Positions 10,897 to 22,186 of a DNA stretch of 64,000 nt are shown piece after piece (position 1 is the first letter of the stretch; every line of letters begins with the position of its first letter). The notes beneath the pieces are model-generated. The model was given only the letters and a program-made list of their open reading frames with translations. It did not search any database and was not told the origin of the DNA. Origin of the DNA: Penium margaritaceum (taxonomy: Eukaryota > Streptophyta > Zygnematophyceae > Desmidiales > Peniaceae); assembly GCA_023375785.1 (NCBI GenBank), contig SZWC01000043.1, positions 537,722 through 601,721 on the forward strand, in the 5' to 3' direction. Position numbers and translations under genes: made by a program.

Positions 10897-11634
10897 TGTT
10901 GGGAAAGGAGCCGTCTGGCTCAGTTTCAGGTCCACAGGAGCAAGTTCCAGGAAACTTCCAGATTCCTGCTCCGAACGTGGATCCGTCTCAACCATTGGAA
11001 AGATCAGGTGGCAAATTATCTACGGTCCAAGTTTCACGCCGATCCAACGGTCGGATTGGGAGATATGAATTTTTGAAGTTTCAATGGTCATGGACCGCCG
11101 ATGTCTGGGTGGCCATGGGCGATGGCTCCATGCCTTAGCCTGAGAAAAGAAAAAAGCAAGAGGTCCAGGGTCAAGACCTGAAGGGAGAAATATCTAAAAA
11201 GGTCCTTGGCCTTAGGATTGCCTTGTCAGAGTGTGCTGACTAGGATAAAGGTACCTCTCCTTACTTTTCAGGTGAGGTGAGATCCTTGTGTGCTAGCCAT
11301 GGACACATGGCGATTCTCCATGGATTTGTGGGTGATGTGACCACTAGGAGTGTGCCATGAGAGCATTCTCTAGCTCTCTAGGTCGTGTGTGACTGGTCAG
11401 CCTGATTGTTAGGCTGATTTCCTCCCTTGTGTGAGATTGTGGACTCTAGTGTGTGAATCTTAGCCTCCATGGCTAAGTGGTGTGGTTTGTGAGAGGGCAG
11501 ACTTGCCCAAGCTCTAGCTCTATATGTACTCCATCATTTTGAGTGATTTAACAACCTTTCTTCAGCACAACTGATGCCCTTTCAGTTCCACATGCTCGCT
11601 GCTCCAAGACTCCCTCTCTCCTCCAGATCCAACA
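10897..11634 (+). repeat. B1 3' LTR
   Basis: A 738-bp LTR from TGTTGGGAAAGGAGCC to AGATCCAACA, followed by the TSD CTCCT. It is the reference length for family B, shared by the solo LTR at 47881 and by both B3 LTRs once an assembly duplication is discounted. Confidence 0.93.
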
Positions 11635-11639
11635 CTCCT

Positions 11640-12082
11640 AGTGGTCGCATACCCCACAATCCCATGGAGAATCGCCATGTGTCCATGGCTAGGACACAAG
11701 GATCTCACCTCACCTAAAAAGCAAGGAGAGGTATCTTTTTCCTAGTCAGTACACTGTGACAAGGCAATCCAAGTATCTAGGATATTTTTGGATATTTCTC
11801 CCATGAGATCTTGACCTTGGACCTCTTGTCCTTTTTCTTTTCTCAGGCAAAGGCATGGAGCCATCGCCCATGGTCACCCAGGTACTGACGGTCAATGACC
11901 CCAGAAACTTCAAACATTCATATCTCCCCATCCGACCATTGGATCGGTCTGAAACTTGGACGGTATATAATGTGCCACATAATCTTTCCACTGATAAAAG
12001 ACGATCAGAGTAGGAATCTGGTAGTTTCCTGGAACTTGCTCTTGTGGACTTGAAACTGAGCCGCATGGCTCCTTTCCCAACA
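11640..12082 (-). repeat. B5a 3' LTR, second part
   Basis: It resumes after the B1 TSD and ends GCTCCTTTCCCAACA, followed by the B polypurine tract seen in reverse (TCTCCCACTTTG). It pairs with 24738-25181 in copy 2. Confidence 0.85.
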
Positions 12083-14603
12083 ATCTCCCACTTTGCTGTA
12101 GTCAGAGTGGGCTGAGTCTACATGCCTTCATGCAGAACTGCTACTTCTCAGGGGCTTGGTGCAGAAATCAAGGACATACTTGCTGGTTGGAGTAAACTCT
12201 AGCTTGATAGCACCTCTTGCATCATGTACCTGATGAAGTGATATGCGATGTCAATATGCTTGGTGCGTGCATGGTGCTCAAGATTCTTGGCGAGTGCGAT
12301 TGTGCTCTGGTTGTCGATGCGCAGAAGAACTTTAACTGTTACACTCCCACTCATCTCTTCCATGAGATACTAAAGTCAAACTGCTTCCTTGGCTCCAAAG
12401 CTGAGAGAGACATACTCAGCTTCCGTGCTTCAGGTGGCCACGACCACCTGCCGCTTGCTCCACTAGCTGATGGCCCCACCATACATGAGGAACACATGTC
12501 CAGGTATGGACTTGCGGTCCTCAGGGTTTGAAGTCCAATCTGCATCTGTATAGCCGATGATGTTATTGTCGTTGCCGTTGTACGTGATGCCGATATTGAT
12601 GGTTCCAGCAAGGTAGCGGAAGATCCGCTTCACTGCAATTTTGTACTCAGGTCCCGGATTCGCCATATTCTGGCTCACAGCGCTCTCATCCTATGCGACG
12701 TCTGGCCTAGTTACCACCATCAGGTACATGAGACTGCTAACCGCGCTCTGGTACATCTGCCGCTAAGCTGCATCCGCTTCTCCAGTGAAGCTCACAAGAT
12801 ACTTCCACGTCTCTAGCGGCATGCCGATGGGTTTAGCCCTTGCCATGCTGAACTACTGCAAGACATCCTTGATGTAGCGGCTTTGGTACTGCGAAAGAGC
12901 ATGATTTATTGTCACACGTGATCTGGATACCAAGGAAGTATGATACCTCCCTGTGATCAGACATCTGGAAGCGCTCTTGTATGGCCTCCTTGAACTCCTG
13001 CAGTGCATATATGCTGTTGGAAAGGAGAACCATGTCATCTATATAGACAATGATGATGAGCATCTCATGCTCATGCTGCCAGCGATACACGCTGTAGTCA
13101 CACCCGCTGTACTCAAATCCCATGCACTGCAGCAATACATCCAAGTTCTGGTTCCAAGCATGCGATGCTTGCTCGAGGTTGTACAGCGACTTTTGCACCT
13201 TGCAAACCAGGTACTCTTGGCCATCCATGACGAACCCCTCCGGTTGCTCCATGTAGATGTCCTCCTCCAAGTCACCATTCAAGAATACCGTCTTGACATC
13301 CATGTGGTGAATCTCAAAGTCCTCAGCTATTGCATAGGAAAGGAGCGTGCGCACAGAGGCAAACTTTGTAACGGGAGTAAAGGTTTCCATGTAGTCGATG
13401 CCTTCCTACTATGAGTAGCCCTTGGCGACCAGCCTCGCCTTGTATTTTTCCAGGTTGCCATCTGCTCCCCGCTTCTTCTTGAACACCCACTTGCACTTGA
13501 TCACTTTGCGTCTTGGTGGACGCTCAGACAGTTCCCATGTACCGTTATCGAGCTACGACTGTATCTCCTGCCTCATACCTTATGCCCAATCTGCTGCATC
13601 GGGTGCAACCATGGCCTCCTTCTAGGACGATGTCTCATCTGAATCTGCTACAACTGTGACATTCATTTGTTCTGGTTTCTGGAGTATCTAGAAATGGCCG
13701 CGCATACCAGGCTAGAAGCACACTCTAAGAGGGTACTTACGACTTGGTACTAGAGCGTTAGCGGGCGGCTGGCGCGATGGTACTAGCAGAACTGCTGTTG
13801 CTAGTGGTGCGACATCTTCTTCCTCTACTTTGCCGATGAGGCCGCTATATCCGCTACATCGGACATGGAAGAATAGACTGGTTCTCCCACTATCACAGTG
13901 GCAGAAAGATGAGGAGAGACTGGGTCAGGAAGGATAAGCTCCTACTGCCTCTACAGCTGCTGGTTTAACTACCTCTTCACAGACAATGTTGGTGCCGATG
14001 CGTTACTCTTGTTGAAAACACCATCCCTGGAGATGATGGCGTAGCCTGTATCCCTCTCGTAGAGGTGATAGGCCTTGCTTGTCACGTCATAGCCAATCAT
14101 CAACATCTGCGTGCTCTTTGCATCCCACTTCTGCCGCTTCTCCTCTGGCGCGTGTATGTTTCCTAGGCTGCCTAACGCACAAAGATGACCCACGCTGGGC
14201 TTCTTGCCAAACTACGCTTCTTATGGTGTCATCTGCTCCAACGCCTTACTTGAATGTGGTTCTTGATATAGACCATAGTAATCAGTACTTCGATCCATAA
14301 ATCGTATGTGAGCCAAGCCGCGTGTAGTATGGAGCGTGCCGACTCAATGATGGTACAGTTGGCGCATTCTGCTACACCATTCTTCTACGGTGGATACGGT
14401 GCAAAATACTGTCTCTTGATGCCAGCTGCGAGATAGTGCTGGAACTCCTTGCTCAGGTACTCTCCATTGTGGACGCTGCGCAGCGCCTTGATTTTTTTGC
14501 CAGTCTGGTTCTCCACCATTGCCTTGAACTCCTTGAACCTATCAAAATACTGATCCTTGGAGGAAAGGAAGTACACAGCAGTGTAGCGGCTGATATCAGT
14601 ACA
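12083..14603 (-). mobile_element. B5a internal region (decayed family B)
   Basis: Right of its 3' LTR, on the minus strand, lie RNase H (relics DNQSTIALAKN in the twin and YTDADWTSNPEDRKS here), reverse transcriptase (METFTPVTKFASVRTLLS, MDVKTVFLNGDLEEDIYM, a YIDDM form of the catalytic box), the linker and integrase (QMLMIGYDVTSKAYHLYERDT, MVENQTGKKIKALRS). It ends abruptly at about 14603, where the duplication copy also ends. Many interruptions are present, at least ten, so it is an old fossil. The gag half survives only in copy 2. Confidence 0.85.
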
Positions 14604-14610
14604 CAGCAGT

Positions 14611-15202
14611 ATAACGATTGGATTGAGAGATATGAATTTTCCAAGTTTCTGGGATCATGGATTGTCGGTGTCTGGGTGACCATGGGTGATGGCTCCATGC
14701 CTTAGCCTGAGAAAAGAAAAGAGGCAAGAGGTCCAGGGTCAAGACCTCATGGGACAAATATCCAAAAAGGTCCTAGATTCTAGGATTTCCTTGTCATAGT
14801 ACTCTCACTAGGAAAAAGGTACCTCTCCTTACTATTCAGGTGAGGTGAGATCCTTGTGTGCTAGCCATGGATACATGGCGATTCTCTATGGGATTGTGGG
14901 TTATGTATCCACTAGGAGTGTAGCATGAGAGCATTTTCTAGCTCTCTAGGTCCTGTGTGAGTCGTCAGTTTGATTGCTAGGCTGATTTCCTCTCTTGTGT
15001 AAGATTATGGACTCTAGTGTGTGATCCTTAGCCTCCATGGCTAAGTGGTATGCCTTGTGAGAGGGCTGACTTACCCAAGCTCGAGCTCTATATGTACTCC
15101 ATCATTTTCAGTGATCCAATAACTATTCTTCAGGAAAACTGATGTCCTTTCAGTCCCACATCCTCGATGCTGCAAGGCTCCCTCTCTCCTCTAGTTCCAA
15201 CA
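14611..15202 (+). repeat. Family B LTR piece
   Basis: A plus-oriented B LTR that lacks its first part; it ends CTCTCCTCTAGTTCCAACA. The join to B5a on the left carries a 12-base repeat (GTACACAGCAGT at 14571-14582 and again at 14599-14610), which looks like filler copied during end joining. On the right it abuts C2. Confidence 0.8.
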
Positions 15203-16852
15203 GTTCTTTCCTTTTATACCAAGGATGTTCATTCCCTCTAGTTAACCTGAATATCTCTAACCATCCTATTCCCTTCTGTTCCACGGCTTAGCGGCCGTGT
15301 TCTCGCTCTACTCCTTCTACCATCACCAGCCATTCCTAGCTCACTGTTTTTTGTTTTGTCATCCTTCATTCAGTATTCGTCAACTATTACTCGCCTCGAT
15401 CTCACACCCTCTCGCTGACGTGTGTCTACCTCCCAGCTCTAGTGTCTCATCTCCGTACATACTCTCTAACTCATAAAGACTGCTCACATATCTCCGCTTC
15501 TGTCACTCAATTAACCTTCTTGTGTGTTCCTATCACTTCTATCTACTTTTGCATTGGTTTTCCCCATTCACTTTATTTTTTTGACATGATATCAGTACAT
15601 CAGGTAACATCACCTGGTGCCCCATGACCCAATCAACGTTTCATCATCGCCACCGCCTGTCTGCTACCCAACATTTATCTTTCGTCACTATCACCATTCT
15701 GTAACTCTACTTCCATAAACAGCTGACGCCGGCTGTCCTACCTTATATGCTCCTCAGATGGAAACGATACCTCGCCATCTTAGTTAAGTTTTGTACCCAT
15801 ATCCATGCCCGTGGCAAGGCTGGTGACGAGACGTCAAAGAACTGAGAACTTCTTTTGAGTCACCACCTGTCTCCATGTTCCTAAAAGTTTCTCGCCTTCA
15901 ACTCCATGTTCTATCCTTGTGATTCCAGCTCCTATAAAAGAGATCTTTCTCCTCAATTGCTTTGACTATCTCATCTAGTCCTCCTGCTCCTCCCTTATCT
16001 GTTCCTTTGCCATCACTACCTCGAGTGCCTTCCTTGTACCGTCCTCTTGTGTCGTTAGCAGTAGTAGCATTTCATTTGCTGTGAGGATATCGTACACCAC
16101 CAGTCTTCCTGCTCTTGTTGCGAGCCAATTGGGATACAAGCCGTCACCCTGCTGGCATCAGCAAACTAGTGTTACCGCTTGCTGTACGACTCCCTTTGCT
16201 ACAAGCCAAGCTTCCCTTGCCGTTAGGATATCGAAAATCACCAGTCTTCATGTTCACATTTTTAGCCAAATGGGACACAAGTCGTCACTCTCCTGTCAAG
16301 TGGAGTAAGTGGTTGCCTCCTTCACTTCCTCGACCGCCTCATTCTTGGCCTCGTCATTCTCCTCCCCCTGCTATTTCTTCATCATTCTCCTTTCCTTGTC
16401 CTGCCATCAGCATCATTCATCAACCTTCTTTCCCTCTGTCGTCACGTCTTGGCTTCATCCTCCGCCTGCCTCCTCCAGTTTTCTTCCTCATCTCAACTTC
16501 ATCTGCCTCTTTTGAATTTCCCTTCATCATCAGTGTTGCTCTTACCCTCGTCAACATCATTTCGTAGCGTACGTGATTCCACCCTAGTATCCACTCAGTC
16601 ATTAGCCATCTCCTCCTTCCTTCGCTTCTGCATCCTTCTCCGCTCGGCACAAGGATCTGCCTGGTCGCATGGCCTGTTGCGCAATGACCTGTACCCATGC
16701 CGAAACTTCCAGAACATAAGAGGTTCGTCCCAACGTCCACTCCTATATCATCAACTTCTGCCTCCGTATCATTAGCATCGATGCCTAGTACAAGGACCTT
16801 CACGAGTTTACGGCCTGTTTTGCAGTAACGTGTACCCATGCTGCTAACAGAT
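15203..16852 (+). mobile_element. C2, decayed family C element (partial)
   Basis: This 1.65-kb stretch is homologous to C1 at 37620 onward, with clearly more divergence (by eye 75-80%). The first ~385 bases match the C 5' LTR, ending TTTTTTTGACA. A degenerate primer site TGATATCAGTAC follows near 15588, and then C internal sequence with the diverged repeat GGATATCGxxxAxCACCAGTCTTC (about 16085 and 16227). No coding sequence is supported; the ORFs here are short and low complexity. It is cut by the B6 LTR at 16853. Confidence 0.72.
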
Positions 16853-17665
16853 TGTTGGGAAAGGAGCCATCCGGCTCAATTTCAGGTCCACAAGAGCAAG
16901 TTCCAGGAAACTTCCAGATGCCTGGTCCGATCGTCGATCCTTCTTCACCATGTGAAAGATCAGGTGGCAAATTATCTACAGACCAAGTTTCAGGCCGATC
17001 CAACGGTCGGATTAGGAGATATGGATTTTCGAAAATTCGGAGCTCATGGACCGCCGATGTATGGGTAGCCATGGGTGATGGCATCATTTTGAGTGATTAA
17101 ACAACCATTCTTCAGCACAAGTGATGCCTTTTCAGTCCCACATGCTCGCTGCTCCAAGGCTCCCTCTCTCCTCCAGATCCAACATTTGGTATCAGAGCCA
17201 GATTCTGACAGGTTCAGCCAGCACAGGCAGTAACTTTGAGAGTGACGGGTTAGGGTCAAAACTTCAAGTTCGCGAGACAAGCTTTCCAAGGAGCCCAAGA
17301 TCGAGAAGATCCAACGGTCGGATTGAGAGTTATGTTCAAAACGAGGTCGGCCAGGGCTACATTCTTCTCTATGAGTAAGACTGTCGTCTTGTGATGACCA
17401 TAACTCTCTCGTTTCTTTGTCAAATTTAAAACGTGGCACATGCGAATTGTAGCATTTTTCCTAAGCTTTCCATTGGTGCAAACATATTTGCATTCCATGA
17501 TTTTGTTTGGGAGAAATGCCGTTTACAAGCTGGCTGGTCTGAGTTGGAGTAGGAGTAGAAGCAGACCCTGTTTTCAAGAGGGCATATCTTTCAAAATCCC
17601 CTATTGATGACACTGTTTTATGGGTCCATCTGAGATTTTTTGAGCTGAATTTTCCAGTGGTGGAC
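16853..17665 (+). mobile_element. B6, 5' end of a family B element
   Basis: It starts with TGTTGGGAAAGGAGCC and holds a shortened 5' LTR (16853-17184, about 330 bp against 738), the intact primer site TGGTATCAGAGC (17187-17198) and about 450 bases of B leader including TTTGAGAGTGACGG. It stops near 17665 where A1b RNase H sequence begins. No gag is present. It is a truncated fossil. Confidence 0.82.
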
Positions 17666-19276
17666 TCCGTTTTGGTTGTCGATGCGGATGACCGTTACTT
17701 CCTCTTGTGGTACCTTGATCTCACCAAGCCAACTGCGAAGCCACTGCGTTTCCTTGCACACTTCGGAGAGTGCAATGTACTCCACCTCAGCAGTAGAAAG
17801 CGAGATGCATTCTTGCTTCCTGCTTGTCCACGAGAGTGCACCACTGTTGAGAAGACAGACAAACCCTGAGGTAGACTTCCTATCATCAATCCGTCCTCCC
17901 CACTCCGTGTCACTATAGCATGTCATTCGCAGCAAGTCTGATCCTTCAAGACCTCCAAACCAAAGTCCGACGTGCCGAGTCTTTTTGAGGTAGTAAAAAA
18001 TTCGCTTCACAGCTTGCCAATGTTCTGGCCCCGGGTTGGCCACAAACCTGCTCACCTGACCCACCGCATAAGCAATGTCAGGTCGCATTCCCACCATCGC
18101 GTACATGAGGCTCCCAACGGCAGACTGGTACGGAATGGTTTGCATCTCCCGCTGGTCTGCCTCGTTGCTTGGTGACATAGAGGAGGAGAGCTTGCAGTCG
18201 GACGGCATGGGGGTGCTGACGGGTTTGCAGTCCTCCATGTTGTAGTGCTTCAATACGTCCATGATGTACTTGGTCTGGTTGAGCTCGATGGTGCCTGCTT
18301 TGCGGTTGCGGTGAACAACAATCCCGAGGTAGTACTCGAGAGGTCCCATGTCCTTCATCTTAAACCTGCTGGCCAGATTTTTCTTGAGGTCCGTAAGGGC
18401 CTCCTGCGAGGAAGAACACATGATGAGATCGTCCACGTACAATGCCACGAGCAGCAAGCCACGTTTGTCCTCCCGCACATAGACGCTGGGGTCATTCCTG
18501 CAATGTGCAAAGGAGATCTCAGCCATGAAGCTGTCCATCTCCTTGTACCAGATCCGTGGGGCCTGTTTCAGCCTGTACAACGCCTTCACCAGCTTGCACA
18601 CCTTACCCTTGGGTGCTTTGACACCTTCCGGCACCTCCATTAGTACCTCCTTGTCGAGCTTCCCATAAAGGAAAGCTGTCTTCATATCCATTTGGTGGCG
18701 GCAGCGACGGCAAGCAGGATCTGATTGAGGCAAACGTGACAACCGGTGCAAATGTCTCATCGTGCTGTGAGAATCCTTTCGCCACGACCCTTGTCTTGTA
18801 CTTGTCGATGCTATCATCTTGCTTCTGCTTCAACCTGAGCACCCATTTTGAGCCCACCACGTGAGCGTTAGCGGGTATGTCCACCAGCACCCATGTGCCA
18901 TTTTCTTTGATGGACGCGAGCTCGCTGTCCACCGCCTCCTTCCACTTGGCCGCATCGGGCCTTGCCAGCGCCTCAGCCATAGTGAGCGGCTCTCCCTGAG
19001 CCAAACAGGACCAGCTCAGTCTAGTCCAGCTTCCGATGTCAGCGTCGTACTTTGGAGTTTGTTTTCTTTTTCGTCTGCCGCAACGTTGCATTGCTGGTGG
19101 ATCTGTGCAATGCTGTTGCTCTTGTGCTGCAGGATGTCTTGTAGTTAAGTTTTCTTCTTGTGAAGAGCCACTGGCCTCCAAGCTATTTTCAGAGGCCTCG
19201 TACGTCTCCGACTCTGTATCGGAGCTCGCCGCTGCGTCAGCCTGCGTATCCGCTCTTCCTGCCACACCACTATTCT
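17666..19276 (-). pseudogene. A1b reverse transcriptase and RNase H region
   Basis: The minus strand shows GSKWVLRLKQKQDDSIDKYK, VVAKGFSQHDETFAPVVTF, MDMKTAFLYGKLDKEVLM, ALYRLKQAPRIWYKEMDSF and the catalytic box in LVALYVDDLIMCSSS (about 18428-18446). Next come KDMGPLEYYLGIVVHRN and AVGSLMYAMVGMRPDIAYAVG. RNase H gives YSDTEWGGRIDDRKSTSGFV and CISLSTAEVEYIALSEVCKE before it is lost. The wording differs throughout from family B, marking a separate copia lineage. A Ser/Glu-rich linker precedes it. Confidence 0.87.
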
Positions 19277-20374
19277 TCACGGCCTGCTGTACTGGCACCA
19301 CTTGCCAGTTTTCGGGAGGTTGATCCCTGACTCCAGCAACACCAACCACTCTCCCTGTTTTGGAGCTTGCGTGGGATCAAGCATCTCTTCCTTGCCTGGT
19401 TTCCTTTCGTCAAAGGTTACGTCTCGGCTGGTGATGAGTCTTCTTCCTGCCAGGTCCCACAGGCGGTAGGTCTTGTGGACCGTCTCATAGCCCACCATAA
19501 CGTACTTTCGCGCTCTTGCATCCAGCTTGCCGGCACCCTCGCCCGCCTGGACCTTTGCCCATGCGGTGCAGCCGAATACTTTGAGCTGTGCGTCAGACTT
19601 CTTCCCTGACCAACCTTCTTGTGGCGTCATCTGTTGCTTTCCCTTCTTCTTTCCGCGTCTGCCCAGAGTAGCCGTAGGAGTCAGGTTGATAAGATAGCAT
19701 GCCGTTCTTGCCGTTTCCGCCCAGAACCGCGGTGGAAACTTTGCATCAAAGAGCATGCTACGCACCATGCCGAGGATGGTCTGATTCATCCGTTTGGCAA
19801 TACCATTGCTCTGTGGCGTATAAGGCGTTGTGGGCTGGTGGCTGATCCCATGTTGCCTCAACCAGCCCTTGCATGCCTCGTACTCTCTACCGTGGTCGCT
19901 TCGCATCGCTTTGACTTTCTTTCCGGTGTGCCGCTCCACCATGGCCACAAACTCCTGCAACTTTTCTCTGACCTCTCCCTTTGCTTTGAGGAAGAAGATC
20001 CACACCTTGCGGCTGTGGTCGTCTATGAAGGTCAGAAAATACTTGCTACCACCATTTGACGCCATGCGAAAGGGTCCGCACACGTCGGTGTGAATGAGGT
20101 CAAGGGCTGATTCTGCGCGGCGACCATTGCGCTCAAAGCGATTTCGCTTGGTCTTCCCTTGGAGGCAAGGTTCACACAGGCTGCCACATCCAACCGCATC
20201 CTTCTTGCAACCATCCATGTCACGGACCAGCTGTTGTTGCTGGATGACTTGGAGCGTGCTGTTTGCCACATGCCCAAAGCGTCTATGCCACAGATCAGCG
20301 TCTTCATCTTTTGCGGCAGAGGATGCTTTTTCAGTTTTTGTTGGTGTGCTCTCCTGTGTGGATGTCGGGACCAC
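19277..20374 (-). pseudogene. A1b integrase region
   Basis: Zinc domain LWHRRFGHVANSTLQV ... CEPCLQGKTKRNRFE, then DLIHTDVCGPFRMASNG, FIDDHSRKVWIFFLKAKGEV, MRSDHGREYEACKGWL and TPYTPQSNGIAKRMNQTIL, the D,D-35-E core. The C-terminal WSGKKSDAQLKVFGCTAWAK and VMVGYETVHKTYRLWDLAG stretches follow. It is nearly identical to 400-2172 of A1a. Integrase would join element cDNA to the host chromosome. Confidence 0.87.
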
Positions 20375-20428
20375 TGCCTCCGTAGCACCCGCATGGTCCT
20401 CCTTTTCCGAGCTCTTTGCTGCCGTTGT

Positions 20429-21794
20429 CTACATTACGTAGAGTCCGTCAACCCGTGGAACCTGTGCCACAAGATCTTTGTTGGCGTACAGGACCTTGAT
20501 GTCTTCGTTCCTGGCGATGACCGCCTTCTTCTGCGTGAACACCACAGTCATGTCGTCCGTTATTTTTGACACGGACAGAAGGTTTGCCGCAAAGGAGGGC
20601 ATGTAGACCACGTCACGTAGCCGTAGATCCTTCTCCGCACCATTGAGGCTGATGCTCACTAGCTTGTCGCCCACGTCCTTTGCGTTTACGACGCTACCGT
20701 TTGCGCATCTGAACCGCCGATCGGTGGGACCGATGGAGACAAATCCAGCCTGGTCGTTGCTAGAGTGATGATTAGTGCCGGAGTCAAGCCGAAAAGCTTC
20801 TGGCCTGAGTAGCGCCGCTCCTTTTTCTGGAGGCGTGCTCTGTGCCATCATATTGGTAGCTTCTTTGTCACCCTTTTTGTTGCCTTTCTTCCCACCGCTT
20901 CCGCTGTCTTCCTTCTTTGGCGACCTGCACTCTCTTGTCCAGTGCCCAGGTTTGCCGCAGTTGTGGCACTTACCCTGTCGCTTGGGAGCCTTGCCGCCAT
21001 TGTTGCCTTCGCCACCACCGCTTCCGTTGTTGCCTTTCTGACTAGAGGCTAACCCTTTGCTCCCGCGGCCACCGTAGCATGCGGCATAGGCTGAGAAGTT
21101 AGCCTCACTTCCGCTGCGGCGCATGGCCTTGTTTCGCACGTACTCGAACACTGCCGTGTACGTCTGGTCGTCCTCCTTCCAGCCGCCCATGACGGTGATC
21201 ATCGGGCTCCAGCTCTCCGGTAGCACCATGAGGAGAATCATGGCTTACATGTTCTCGTCAAGGTCCCAGTTCATCCGACGAGCCTCGCCAAGGAGTCCTT
21301 CAAACTCCTGTAGGAAATTGGGGATTGATTCGCCCTCATTCACCCGCATGCTGATCAGCCATTGTAGGATTAATAATCTGTTCGCAAGGGAGGTGGATTG
21401 GTGCACGCGCTTGAGCTTGTCGTAAGCTTCGAAAGCCAGCGTGTACCCGGCAATGATGGGAACATACTTCTTAGCAATCGCGTTGCTGAGGAATGACATG
21501 GTAATATCATTTCGATCCATCCATGCCTCATGCTCGGATGTGCCTTCCGCGAGAACCTGCTCTTCTCCCTTCAGTAGTTTGATGAAGCCGTGCACTTTCA
21601 TCGCCAGCTCGAACTGCCATCTCCAAAGGGGGGAAGTCAATCCCCTCAAAAATGGGGATTCCTCCCAAGAGTCCAAGACCTTGTGGCAGTGACATAGTAC
21701 TCACATTTGCTTCAGTGGTCTGCCCTGTGGTAGCCACTGTTGAGTTTGAGGACTGCCCTACGGCAGTCCCCACTCCTCCTGATGGGTCAACCAT
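20429..21794 (-). pseudogene. A1b gag and protease region
   Basis: Gag begins in MVDPSGGVGTAVGQSSNS, in the same place as the gag of related copies. It continues through FELAMKVHGFIKLLKGEEQ and LLILQWLISMRVNEGESIP. The zinc knuckle CHNCGKPGHWTREC is encoded at about 20927-20968. The protease starts FRLDSGTNHHSSNDQ and ends NLLSVSKITDDM. Gag is longer at its N terminus than in A1a. The region is broken but most motifs are readable. Confidence 0.85.
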
Positions 21795-22186
21795 TTTTGT
21801 TGCACTTATCTGCTTCCCACGTCTCTGCTGCGTTGAGGCCGATGTAGGCTGATGTTAGCTGATATCTGCTACCGGTTTTAGGATGCAGATCCGTTGCTTA
21901 CCCCTTCAGCCGATGTTCACCTACAGACAGAGAAGATATCTACACCAACACACACAGGGTCTTGCCACCAAGGGCAGAGCTTTTCCTGGTTGGGACTCAA
22001 GGGTCGTGCCTCCAAGGGCAGAGCCTTTCCTTGATCCCTGTGTGCTGAGTGCAGACCAAGCCGTTGAAGTTGGTGAAGCTGATGGAGCTGATGGAGCTGA
22101 TGGAGCCGGCGTGCGCACCTGGAGAGAGCGTACCAGAGTTGAGCAAAGCGTGCCTTACAATTGGTCAGTATGGGCCCATAACCCTT
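21795..22186 (-). other. A1b leader
   Basis: About 390 bases between gag and the 5' LTR. It contains two copies of a block centred on CAAGGGCAGAGC (about 21969 and 22013, + strand) and three GATGGAGCT units near 22079-22105. The A2 leader has the same CAAGGGCAGAGC pair. The primer site should lie next to 22186; the adjoining TATGGGCCCATA is conserved in A2, but I could not assign the tRNA. Confidence 0.65.

Larger units (their letters stand above)
5275..11634 (+). mobile_element. B1, nearly complete family B copia element
   Basis: A 6.36-kb plus-strand Ty1/copia retrotransposon with both LTRs (5275-5989 and 10897-11634), primer site, gag, protease, integrase, reverse transcriptase, RNase H and polypurine tract in canonical order. 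A perfect 5-bp TSD CTCCT flanks it (5270-5274 and 11635-11639), and the split B5a LTR resumes after it. The LTRs are about 96-97% alike by eye, so it is one of the youngest elements here. It is absent from copy 2, so it inserted after the segmental duplication. The coding region looks almost whole with only a handful of interruptions (about three or four), plus two single-N assembly junctions; I treat it as broken. Confidence 0.93.
1..14603. repeat. Segmental duplication, copy 1
   Basis: This segment matches 18204-27706 in the same orientation: position 1 pairs with 18204, the B7/B5 junction at 4986 with 24450, and the end at about 14603 with about 27706. A sample of ~330 bases in the shared LTR (from 11641 against about 24738) shows about 7 differences, near 98% identity by eye. 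Copy 1 differs by the later insertion of element B1 (5275-11634) and is about 1.3 kb shorter in its A1 part. The window begins inside the copy, so the true left edge is unseen. The duplicated unit already contained the nested A1, B7 and B5 elements, so it copied a transposon nest and not a gene. Confidence 0.85.

Noticed and set aside
16115-16567. A 150-codon plus-strand ORF in C2
   Set aside because: It lies in decayed, Ser/Pro-rich family C leader sequence, has no recognisable domain, and is not kept in C1.
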